From Perilla frutescens (Eukaryota; Streptophyta; Magnoliopsida; Lamiales; Lamiaceae), in assembly GCA_026008535.1 (NCBI GenBank), contig BRKX01000007.1:51511001-51575000 (forward strand): a stretch of DNA of 64,000 bases, written 5' to 3'. Numbering within the stretch: position 1 is the first letter of the stretch; each line of letters opens with the position of its first letter. Below the pieces are notes generated by a model. It had not been told where the DNA came from and did not search any database. It worked only from the letters and a program-made list of their open reading frames with translations. The position numbers were made by a program, and so were the translations under genes. Positions 48,138-58,270 of this stretch are shown here, piece after piece.

Positions 48138-48683
48138 ATGTTTATAATAAATTATCTGCATGAAAACTTCAGATTGAGAACGAAATTGAAAAAAAAGATT
48201 AAAACCTTGAGAATTGATAATGGCCTTGAGTTTTGCAATACTCTGATTGACGATCTTTGTGTGGAATTTGGGATTATGAGACATAAAACTGTCCCCTATA
48301 CCCCTCAGCAAAATGGCATTGCTGAGAGGATGAACAGAACTCTTCTTGAAAGAGTTAGAAGCATGCTTGCTTCCTTTGCTGCCTATTTGATAAAGAGGTC
48401 CCCTTTTGTGCCTTTGCTTGGAAAAATTCTTGAATCTGTGTTTGCAAATAAAGATGTTGATTTCTCAAATCTGAAAATATTTGGTTGTTCTGCTTATGTT
48501 CACCAAAAGCGTGATAAGCTAGATCCTAGGTCTAGGAAATGTGTTTTTTTGGGCTATCCAGAAGGGGTAAAAGGTTATAGACTCTGAGACAAGAGTGTTC
48601 CTGGGTTTAAAGCCATAATAAGCAGGGATGTTATCTTTAATGAAAATGAATTTCCTTGTTTATCTTCTCCCACTCCTATATCT
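48138..48683 (+). pseudogene. Element C integrase core
   Basis: Contains LRIDNGLEFCN (second Asp of the triad) and PYTPQQNGIAERMNRTLLE (Glu), then the C-terminal landmark LKIFGCSAYVHQ and CVFLGYPEGVKGYRL. It ends at a stop near 48585. A segment between the core and the C-terminal landmark is shorter than usual (missing the TAAYLINRSPS-like region). Confidence 0.8.
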
Positions 48684-49976
48684 GTGACATCTCCAAGTAA
48701 GGTGGAGCATCTACATGTGCTAAGTGAACTTGATAATCATGTTGATGTGCCTTTACCTGACAATGTGCATGAGAATGATAATGAGGATCATCCTGAAGAT
48801 GGCAGGGATCTCAATGATCTCCAGGATAATCCTACTGAGAACATGGACAATTCTGAAGAAGGGAGAGATCCCAGTGTTCTTCCGAATTATCAACTCAGTA
48901 GGGACAGAGTAAGAAGGACTGTTAGGCAACCCCATAGGTTTATTAGGCTTGCTGACAGTCATCTGTCCATGCTTGCCTTTACTGTGTTCAATAATCTTGA
49001 TGCATGTGAACCAATTTCTTATAAAGCTGCCTTAAACTCTAAAGATTCTGAAAAATTGATTGATGCTATGAAAAAAGAAATGAAGTCTTTGCATGATAAC
49101 AAAACTTGGATCCTTGTTCCTAAACCTGCCAAGTGCTCTATTGTTCAATGCAAATGGCTTTATAAAATTAAGCATGAGTCTGATTCTGTGAGATATAAGG
49201 CTAGATTGGTTGCTAAGGGATTTACTCAAAATGAGGGGATTGATTACAATGAAATCTTTGCTCCTGTTGTGAAATTTACTACAGTCAGAATCATGTTATC
49301 TCTTGTTGCTCACTTTGACTGAGAATTGAAACAAATGGATGTTACAACTGCTTTCTTGCATGGTGCCCTTGAAAATGATATCTTTATGAACAACCTGAGG
49401 GCTTCTTTGATAAAAATAAACCTGATCATGTATGTTTGTTAAAGAAATCATTGTATGGCCTTAAGCAGTCTCTTAGAGAATAGAATAAGAAGTTTGATGC
49501 TTGCATGCAATCTTTGAAATTTAAAAAGAGCAACTTTGATCACTGTCTGTATTTCAAAAATGATTCAACTGCTGTGTTCTTTCTGTTCTATGTGGATGAT
49601 ATGCTCCTTATTAGTCCTTGTTTTAAAACTATAAAGCATGTTCAAAAGTGTCTATATGAGAATTTTGACATGAAGGACTTGGGTGATGCTAAGAAAATAC
49701 TTGGTATGCATATTCACAGAGACAGAAAAAAAATTCTCACTTGTTCTGAATCAAAACTCATATGTTGAAAAGGTTTTGAGTAAATTCTCTATGCAAAAGG
49801 CTAAGCTTGTTAGTATGCCCCTAGCTACTCATTTTCTGCTAAGTAAGGACCAGTCTCCTAAGACTGATTCTGAAATCCATGATATGTCTAATGTACCTTA
49901 TTCAAATGCCATTGATTTTGTGATGTACCTCATGATCAGTACCAGACCAGATATTGCCTATTTTGTTTCTTGTTAA
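48684..49976 (+). pseudogene. Element C reverse transcriptase, broken
   Basis: First part (48684-49322): WLYKIKHESDSVRYKARLVA and GIDYNEIFAPVVKFTTVR. A TGA at 49320 (expected Trp or Arg) follows, then a degraded stretch with MDVTTAFLHG. Second part (49505-49768): LFYVDDMLLIS keeps the YVDD catalytic box. Third part (49683-49976): STRPDIAYFVSC, with stops after it. Three frames are needed to read through. Confidence 0.82.
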
Positions 49977-50190
49977 GTAGATACATGTCAAACCCTAGAA
50001 TGCCACATTGGGAAGCTTTGAAATGACTTCTCAAATATTTGAAATCTACTTCAAATTATGGCTTAACTTTCTCTAAGTCATCTGATGGGGTGAAATTGGT
50101 GGGATATGTTGACTCCAACTATGCAAATGATAGAGACAATAGAAAGTCTACCACTTTATATGTATTCACTTTGTGTGGATCTTGCATTAG

Positions 50191-50532
50191 TTGAAAATCC
50201 CAGCTACAAACATTGTGGCCCTCTGTACCACAAAGGCTGAATATGTTGGTGCTACTGAGGCTGTGAAAGAAGCCATTTGGCTAAATGGTTTACTGTCTGA
50301 AATTGGTTTTGCTAACTTCTCTCCTACTTTATTTTTAGATAGCCAGCCAGCAATCCAATTGTGCAAAAACCCAGTATTCCATGACAAAACAAAACACATA
50401 GATGTGAGGCTCTATTTCATTAGAAATGTGGTGGAAAAAGGGAAAATTCAATTGGAGAAAATCCCTACTGAATTCAATCCAGCTGACATGGGAACTAAGT
50501 GCCTATATGTTGATAAACTTGCCGCATGCTAG
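50191..50532 (+). pseudogene. Element C RNase H C-terminal part
   Basis: Includes TKAEYVGATEAVKEAIWL, LFLDSQPAIQLCKNPVFHD and TKHIDVRLYFIRNVVEKG, the standard end of a copia polyprotein. It ends at TAG near 50530. The preceding part of RNase H (about 50080-50190: GYVDSNYANDRDNRKST) is in the same region but broken by stops. Confidence 0.85.
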
Positions 50533-50776
50533 AGAATCCTAAACTATGATCTTGGTTAACTCTTTCCATCTCTACTCTGCTCTTTGTGAAATTGTTTGAT
50601 TCTCTGTACATTCTATTTTTTTTTTCATTCTTTGGTTATCTGTTAACCTACCCTAATTTTGTGTTATGTTTCTCTCTTGTCTTTGTTACCTTGCAGGGAG
50701 AAACAAAAGGCAATAATGAGTCCTGCAAAGCTCCTTTTGAAGATCAAGTACATACCAAAGGCCCAAAGGTGGAGAA
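50533..50776 (+). other. Element C 3' untranslated region and polypurine tract
   Basis: Non-coding up to AGGTGGAGAA (50767-50776), the polypurine tract adjoining the 3' LTR. A T-rich stretch ending TTACCTTGCAG (about 50687-50697) looks like a 3' splice site; whether it is used is unknown. Confidence 0.65.
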
Positions 50777-51344
50777 TGTTGGGTATTTGTTGGCCCATTT
50801 GTTGTGGCCCAATACTGTTGGCCCATCTCCCTTATTAATTGCAGCCCTTGACCCGCCGCCCATCACTGTTGATTCTCTTACACCCTTTCGGCTACTCTTG
50901 CTTCTTTTAATAAAGCTCGGGGCTTCACTGTTCACTCATCTCACAATCTATCTCTCTATCTCTGAGTGTTTCTTCTCTGCTTCTTGTTATCCCTTGAATT
51001 AAGCCATTGCTTGAGAGCTCTGTGCTCCTACTGACCCTTGCTTATGGTCCCACTTCATCTGGATTCCTATGTGGTCTTCTCATGCGAGTAGCCTGGGATA
51101 GCTAGGGTTCAGTCTTGGGCTCACCAGAAGTTTGAGGCTATGAGTGGTTGTGTGGTCTGTCGTTCTTTGTCTTTTCAGTCTCGGTGTGTGCTTTGGTCGT
51201 TGTTTGGAAGAGCTTTGGTCTCAGGTTACCCTGAGCCTTGTCACTGCTCCTCCGGCTATTTCTCTGTCTCTTGAGGGATGAATGGACCGTCTGCCGATGA
51301 TGGAAAATAAGTGGTGTAACCTCTGAGAGCCTTGATACCCTATA
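50777..51344 (+). mobile_element. Element C 3' LTR, 568 bp
   Basis: Starts TGTTGGGTATTTGTTGGCCC and ends CTTGATACCCTATA, where the 5' copy has CTACA; the terminal CA is mutated to TA. Confidence 0.88.
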
Positions 51345-52200
51345 TTTTGCTAGGTGCCGACGCAACCACGTTGATGCCGGAAGTCATCATCATTGATAGT
51401 TGTTGCTCCAGAAACTACCAGCCCTCACTCACCCTCCCACACCCACGTGCCCAATGCTAGACTATGCAGATGCTATGCAATGCATGAGTGAAACAACAAA
51501 AGTGAAACTTAAAGGAAATTATACCTTCAAAACCTTAGATCTTGAAGAAAGAAATAAGATCATTGTTTTTGCTTTGGATTTGTTTCTTTGGTGTGATCAA
51601 TAATAGTGTGGCTAGAGTCCTCTATATATATTGGTAGGGTTAGGTTTCATAGAAGTAATTTGGTGTTGATGAGGTTAACAAAAGATTAAGAAAAAGATAA
51701 GCACTGAGAGTTGGTAAAAATCTGAAATTATTTGAGCTAATCTTTCGAGAAGAGAAGAGAGAAGTAAACTCTTGGATCAAATTTGGGCTCCTTTTTCTTG
51801 GACTTTGAATTAAGGTATTTGGGTTCCTAGAATAAAAAAGTCAATGGGCTCCATGCATGCAAAAGATTATAATTTAAATAAAATAATATTGTGCATGCTA
51901 ATGACATGATTAATCATACTATATAATTAATACATTCTTTGCCTCTAGCTAAATGCTTAATTATTTATTAAACTTACTTAGATACAACTTATTAAATTTA
52001 AACAATTAATATCACATATAAAAATATATATTTTTTTAGGAAAGAATGTATAGCAATTTAAATAATTAGAAAAATCGGGTCGCTAGGTGTAAGTGTTTGT
52101 GAAAATTAATTATCTTTTTAACTGAGTAGATCAAACCATTTGATACATTCCATTTCGATTTAGCCGTATCGTTAATTTATTAAAGACAAAAACTTTTATG
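51345..52200. other. Host sequence right of element C; possible disrupted gene start on the minus strand
   Basis: On the minus strand there is a TATA box (TATATATAG, about 51623-51632), a CACGTG G-box (about 51447-51452) and an ATGATGATGACTTCC start (51393) whose frame runs into element C's LTR after 16 codons. The DNA left of element C (45215-45362) is similarly GC-rich and could be its continuation. No family is recognised and the joined frame soon stops, so this is only a possibility. The plus-strand frame 51400-51603 has no domain. The rest is AT-rich. Confidence 0.25.
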
Positions 52201-52313
52201 AGACCGTCTAACAGGTCTCTTACGTTAGACGGATCTCCCCGACCCGACCCGCCTCCGACATCACCCAGTACTATATATATTTAAAAAAATTGAATCCCTC
52301 ATCTCTCCCACGA

Positions 52314-52318
<5 letters not shown>

Positions 52319-52353
<35 letters not shown>
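52319..52353. repeat. (CT)n microsatellite
   Basis: Uninterrupted CT tract of about 35 bp in the leader-like part of the left half. Confidence 0.95.
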
Positions 52354-52355
<2 letters not shown>

Positions 52356-52531
52356 ATGATTCTCTCCGCCCGCGTCTCCTCTCTCACCATCTCTTACCAT
52401 CGGTGATTCTTTGCGCCGTTGCTTCTTCCCACAACCGCACCTCCATGATATTCCCCCACAACCACTGCTTAACTATACATATCATCTTCCCAGCGCACCG
52501 TCAACTATCGTGACCACTGTTGTAGGAATTT

Positions 52532-54400
52532 ATGCCACCACCATCACCTACTGTCGCGACCACCGGTGCCGAACTCCTATCTAAAATCGGCGCTGTCTTC
52601 AACATCTCCGCCACATCGTTGAATTTCTTATTGTAAGTTTATTCTAGGGCTTTTAAATTAGGGCATTTTAATTTAGTACATTTTAATTTAAGGATTTCAA
52701 TTTAGGATAGTACAACATCCTAATTTCAGTTGATTGAAGTCCTGTTGGTTCTATTTATGTATTATTACTGTATGTTTTATTGGTTCTGTTTAGGTGCTAG
52801 TAGTTTTGTGTTTTGTTGGTCAGATTAGTTTTGTAAATTTTGAAATGTTGGAAGACACTATAGTGTGGCTATGATTTTTTTTTGGTTCTGGTTATGTTTT
52901 ATTGATAGTGATACTTCATTGTATTGGTAGTGATTCTTAGGTGAATTATTAGTGATACATGACAACACTGTTTATAGTAGTTGATTAAAAATTAAAAATA
53001 CTACTGGTGCAAACGATTTGTGTAATTGTGTCATTAAAACATGTTGCAATTTGTTATTAAAATTCAAATATGCTCTACCAATTTTTGTTCATGATTAGTG
53101 ATACTCCATTGTATTTGTAATGTTGCTTACTTTCATTATTAATGATACTCTATTGCATTTTTAAGAAATTTTATATTTTGTTTATAAGTTATGTCCCATG
53201 GGATTTTATAATATTTCAGATGCTAGTATTGATTGATTAAATACTGTTTCTGATTATAAATTTTGTAGTTGGATTTTTGAACTTTTTTATAAATGATGAA
53301 AAGAATTAAAAAGATGCTGCAACAACCTATTGAGGAGAGGAGAGATGATGAGACCAGATATGAATTTTTGCTAAATTATGTTATTAGTATTTTATTTCAT
53401 GACACAGTGTTAATTTTACTAAATTATGTCATTTCTATTAAAGTGAACATACAAAAATAGATGATGATGTTAAATGTACATATAAGAGAAGAAAACCATT
53501 TGCTAAGGAAAATAAGGATAAAGAGGTGGTTGTCAGGTACTATATATTTGGGTAATGTGCTGTATCTATGCCATGTTTCCTATTTATTGTATTTGGTTTA
53601 GCAAATATTATCTTGCAAGTCTTATTCATATTAGTGATACTTCGTTGTATTGATAATGATGCTTAAATGAATTATTAGTGATACTTTATTGCATTGTTAA
53701 GGAAGTTGATTAAAATTTAAGAGTCTGACATGCAAGTCTTGTTTAGTAGTACCGATACCTCATTGTTTTGTTAGTGATGCTTCACTGAATGATCAGTGAT
53801 ACTTTATTGCATTGTTATTGATGTTAAAGATGTTATCATTATGAAATAACTGATACTGTTCAATTAAGTGAATATATTTCATTAAATTACTATTTTAATT
53901 TAATTTTATATTGCAGCGATCATGATGCTAAGGAAGATGATGAATGTGATGCTAAGGAGGATGAATTTGCTGATGAGAGGTAATTCTTGTTTATTAATAG
54001 TGCTACTTCATTGCTTTGATAGTGATTTTTAACCGAATTATTAGTGATACATGACTGCATTGTTTATAGTAGTCGATCAAAAATTATTACTGCAAACCAG
54101 TTGTGTGATTAAAATATGTTAAAATGGCATGAGTTTGTGTAAACCTTTAATTTGCTTAATGTGCTGTATCTATGCCATGTTCCCTGTTTATTATATTTGG
54201 TTTAACAAATGTGATGTGTTGTGTGCTATTCTTACTGTTGCGCTTTGTTTCTTAAAATTCAAATATGCTCTTGCAAGTCTTGTTCATTATTAGTGATATT
54301 TTATTGTATTGTTTCTGATGTTAAGGAAGTTATTAATGTTTTTTAATTTTCATTATGTTTTTAACATGATAGACAGGCAGCTGCTCGCAAGGGGGTGTAA
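52532..54400 (+). pseudogene. Candidate spliced gene in the left half of the symmetric segment
   Basis: Exon 1: 52532-52632, MPPPSPTVATTGAELLSK..., with the donor TT|GTAAGT. Three later pieces have AG before and GT after and stay in one frame when joined: 53461-53536 (KRRKPFAKENKDKEVVV; donor CAG|GTAC), 53917-53979 (TTGCAG acceptor; DHDAKEDDECDAKEDEF; donor GAG|GTAATT) and 54373-54400 (QAAARKGV, stop). Both introns between the last three are phase 2. The link from exon 1 to 53461 is not resolved: the phases do not match, and the frame 53294-53460 may be part of it. The product would be small, basic then acidic; no family recognised. It could be chance, but the phase agreement is notable. Confidence 0.35.
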
Positions 54401-55219
54401 ACGCAGAAGTTGGTGGAATATGAGAGTTGTGGTTGTGTGAATGTAGAAGATTATGTGCAGAAATTGGTGGGATATTTTTTAATTTCTTTTTTTTTTGTAA
54501 TGAATGATGGTTGGAAACATTGAAATGATAGAAGGTTTACTCGTTTGGAAACAATGTTTTTTTTTTTTTGTAATGGATGATGATTGGAAACAATGTGTCT
54601 TGTGTAGCTATGATGGGAAGATGGTTTGGAAATATTATTTTTTTGTAATGTTTCCAGAAGGTATTTGTTGGAGTTATAAATTTTGGGATATGCAAGCCAG
54701 ATATTTTTTGTAATGAATTGTGTTTTTGTTGTAGTTATGAACAAGTTTAGAACTCTTGAACATATATTTTGTTGATGCTGCTGATAATATGTATCACTAT
54801 TTATGAGAAAAGTATCACTATATGTGTAGTGAAGTAACACTATTTATTTTGTGTATTATCAATAATAAAAAATAAAGAGAGACACACACACGAATCATAA
54901 AAAAATATCAGCAACAGTAATGATGTTGTCAATATATCAATAATATCCTTGATTCTTAGTAATCGTCTAGTATCATAACTTATAAACTACATTATCAATA
55001 CTAATGAACGAAGTATCACTATCTGTGTAGTGAAGTAACACTATTTAGAAAGAAAAGTATCAGTTTAAACATAATCTCAAATTGAGAATCGGGTCTATGA
55101 ATACAATAAAAACTCATTCTTGAGTAAAAAATATTTATTTCATTATCATAGAGAAAAATATCATTGATTACAAAATAAAGTATCATTAATTACAAAAGAA
55201 AGTAATACTAATTACAAAT

Positions 55220-56150
55220 AAAAGTATCATTAAAAATCTTCAACAAGATCTCTATCTTCCACCTTGCAAGACTTACAATGACATCCTCCAATGCACCAGT
55301 GACAACAGATCAGAAGGGGATTCGAAAACTAAAAAAATCAGTTCTAACTATCACATTGAATTAAAATATTAAGTTAGATACAGAGAGGTATCACTAACTG
55401 TGACCTAAAGATCACTAACTACATGGTGATCACTGACTGAAACAATAACATTGAAGTAAAACAATATAAGTCGATCAGTTGTTTGATTTATTATTTTTCA
55501 AAAATATCATTATACCTGAAATACATAACCATTAAATATAATGTGAATTATATTTAGAACAAACAATAACATTGAATTGTATATTCAGAAACAGAGAAGT
55601 GTCACTAACTGTGCGTGAAAGATCAGTAGGTACTAGGTGAAGTATCACTATTATTTTAACTACATACAATTGGCGAATTACAACAAACACAAAAGAGAAG
55701 TAAAGTATGACTTACTTCCGGATTGCAACTGAACATATTCATGTTTATTGAGATATGTAGTTTCTACATCTTCAGCATTTGATTCATCATCAAGTAGAAC
55801 AATATTTGAGAATTATAAAATTGAAATTTAAATTAGTACTCCCTCCGTCCCAATAGCAATGTCCACCTTTTTATTATTTACTCTCTCTATTTTAATAGAA
55901 AGTGGACTTTGCTATTGGGACGGAGGAAGTACTAAAAATATTATCACAACAACAAATAGCCTATGAAAATAGAAATTTGAATGAATTCCTTCAGAGGCAA
56001 ATTATCGAACACATGGTATGCATAATTTCGTAAACCTAATTATTGATAAATAATCACAAAGTCACAAATCTCATAAACAAAAGAAACATCACCGTTCATT
56101 GTAGACGTCTCTTCAACAGAATCGCATGGAGAGAAGAGAAATTTATCCAT
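55220..56150 (-). pseudogene. Candidate exons in the right half of the symmetric segment, minus strand
   Basis: Exon 1: ATG at 56150 to 56093, MDKFLFSPCDSVEETSTMN, with the donor G|GTGATG. A second open piece ends at 55726 with ESNAEDVETTYLNKHEY... and a perfect donor (GTAAGT, 55725-55720). A third piece near 55325-55233 follows TTTTTTTAG and in one frame reads CCHWCIGGCHCKSCKVED. The acceptor of the second piece cannot be identified; a Stowaway MITE sits in the intron just upstream of it. Not recognised as a known family. Confidence 0.25.
55839..55929. mobile_element. Stowaway MITE, 91 bp, near-perfect fold-back
   Basis: Starts CTCCCTCCGTCCCAATAGCA and ends with its complement (one change in the first ten bases), flanked by TA on each side (55837-55838 and 55930-55931). 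The whole element can form one long hairpin. It is the standard Stowaway (Tc1/mariner-derived) terminus. Confidence 0.92.
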
Positions 56151-56370
56151 TAAATCGATGATGGGAACAAGAACAAAATCGCGTGAATAGAAGAGAAATT
56201 TATTTGGAATCACGTGGAAAGGAGAAAAACCGCATGTAGCGAGTGAGGGTTCAATCGGGAGAAGGATCGCATCGTGCTTGGGGCTGGGGGAAAATCGCGA
56301 GGACTGATTTGGAGGAAATCGCGAGGTTGAGCGGCGACGAGTTGGAAGAGAAATAAATTGATAATTTCTT

Positions 56371-56376
<6 letters not shown>

Positions 56377-56404
<28 letters not shown>
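56377..56404. repeat. (AT)n tract at the element D boundary
   Basis: Alternating AT running directly into element D's LTR; it obscures the insertion site. Confidence 0.9.
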
Positions 56405-56409
<5 letters not shown>

Positions 56410-58256
56410 ATTAAACCGGTCCGAAATGATTTCGGGTCGAATAAAATCCGTCTTTTCGATCAAATTGAACTGGAGCGGAAGCGGTATAAATCAGATAATA
56501 GATCATGATATAAAATTATAATATCCATGCGAATTTAATTTATTTAATGCTAAAGGAGAGATAAAGAAAATACCTTTTTCTTAAAACTCCTTCGTCTTCT
56601 TCGATCAACCTTTGAATCTTGAAGCTCGTAAACACCACGATCTTCCGATTCGATTCTTCCTTTGAACGGTAGTGAGTGGGCACCGGAATAAATCTATTAA
56701 GTTCCTAACTTAATTTTTCTACGATAATTTCAACACAAGAAATCGCAAAATTGGGCTGTAGTATTCGGAGGATATTTAATCTGAATAAATATATAAACAT
56801 AAGAAGAAAACAGAAAACGAAACCAAACTATTTGATTTGGTGACTTGGGGTTGCGTGAATTAATTCTTTTCCAAGAATCAATTCTCTGATTTTTGATTTC
56901 TAACTAATTCACGTCTTAGTGAATCTCCAAAAATCGGCATCTCCAATTCTTCTCTTTAATGTTATATTTATAATTAAGATTAGGTCAAATCCCAACACAT
57001 ATCAGTTTCCTATCTTAAACAGATTCAGAATCATGTAGATAAGGAAACAAATTAATAATTATCTCATATAATTATTAATTATCACTAATATGTAAATAAT
57101 ATAAATATCTTATATTTATTTAATTCCTAGCACAGTCAAACTGTGGAATATCATATATTCCCGGAATTAACTAATATTTACATAGAAGCCCAAACTTTAT
57201 GAAAACTTATTTTTCATAATACTTTAGGAACTTAAATATTATTATCAACCCGTCAATAAAGATGGAAGACGAATCGGGGACCATGGACCTATAATCAAGA
57301 ACTCCAATAAATTGAATAAATAATTAAACTCTTTAATTAATTTATTCAACTTATTAATTCCGATATTATTCCACTAAAAATTCAGAATTGCACTCTCTTT
57401 AATTATAGAACATATTTACTCTACGAATTTGAGCAGTTCATTGATTTAATCATTTCATATGAATTAATCCTCCATAGATAATTCATAATTGAAAACAGGT
57501 AATATCCGTTAACCTCTTCAATTATTTCTTTTCCTCATTTACCATTAATTCACCAGTGAACGATTAATTTATAAACAATTTATAAATTAGAGATCTCAAA
57601 TCACTCAGTTCCAAAATTAACAAATGAGAGAATTATCTTTCTACTTCTCAAAAGAAGGAATGGATTCCATATCTATAAATTACATTCCCAGCTATTTAAT
57701 TCAAATGTGAATCTAAAATGCAAGTTTAGAGAATATTGGCAAACAAACTTTAACGAGCAAATCAAGAATCACATTGAAATAAACAGGAGTCTATAATCAC
57801 TCAGGATTAAGATTATTCATATATAATCATCTTGTGATTTAATTTAATATTCCTTTTCTTTAACGGAATTTGAAGGAATAATTAAATTAAATCGGTCCAA
57901 GTCCTATATGATCATATCATATATAAATGCACCCAATTGGATGTTTCCACATCAACGGTTTGGATAAAACGGTCACATTCATAATGTCATTGGGCTGCAT
58001 TAGTAACATTTTAATTAAAGATCCCATACTTTAATTAAATTCGTCACGGACTTCATTTTTTGTTTATTTTCCATAATCTTAATCCTCTTGTATATAACAC
58101 TTATATACTAAGATTATGGTAACATTAAATAAACTAGGAATTTTCTGTGATGTAAAATAAATGCATACTAGAAGAATATTAGTTCGAAAATAAATGTCGC
58201 TTTTATAAATAAGATAAAAATAATTTACAATTGCTTTAAGGGCACAATCCCCAACA
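56402..58256 (-). mobile_element. Element D 3' LTR, 1,855 bp
   Basis: On the minus strand it starts TGTTGGGGATTGTGCCC and ends CCGGTTTAATATCCAATA (CA in the 5' copy, mutated here). It has a TATA-like TATAAATATAA near 56962-56972. Open frames inside are not genes. Confidence 0.88.
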
Positions 58257-58268
58257 ATCTCCCACTTG
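58257..58268 (-). other. Element D polypurine tract
   Basis: The minus strand reads AAGTGGGAGAT just before the LTR, the same style as the tract at 271-281. Confidence 0.85.
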
Positions 58269-58270
58269 TC

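Larger units (their letters stand above)
45363..51344 (+). mobile_element. Copia element C (Ty1/copia, plus strand), about 6 kb
   Basis: LTRs at 45363-45960 and 50777-51344, a perfect tRNA-Met primer site, gag, then protease, integrase, reverse transcriptase and RNase H in the Ty1/copia order. Many frameshifts and stops make it inactive. The target duplication may be TTTTG (45360-45364 and 51345-51349) if two bases were lost at the left LTR start; this is not certain. Confidence 0.9.
52201..56401. mobile_element. Inverted-symmetric element-like segment with reiterated AGTGATAC motif
   Basis: AGTGATAC occurs exactly seven times on the plus strand between 52.9 and 54.1 kb, and its complement GTATCACT five times between 54.79 and 55.65 kb, so the motif orientation flips near 54.4-54.8 kb. 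Both outer flanks have CACGATTTTCC/CGCGATTTTCC-type, C/T-rich (leader-like) sequence facing inward and an ATATATAT-TAAAAAAA edge (about 52273-52292 and the complement at 56370-56400). Exon-like pieces lie in both halves (next entries). No target duplication is visible: the left edge is unclear and the right one is cut by element D. The class is unknown; a long-terminal-repeat DNA transposon with captured or own exons is the favoured reading. Confidence 0.4.

Noticed and set aside
54451..54840. 129-codon minus-strand frame in the centre of the symmetric segment
   Set aside because: Biased Thr/Asn/Lys/Tyr composition from AT-rich sequence, no domain and no splice or promoter support.
52201..56401. 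CACTA (En/Spm) transposon
   Set aside because: Subterminal motif arrays fit, but no CACTA termini, 3-bp TSD or transposase frame could be found.
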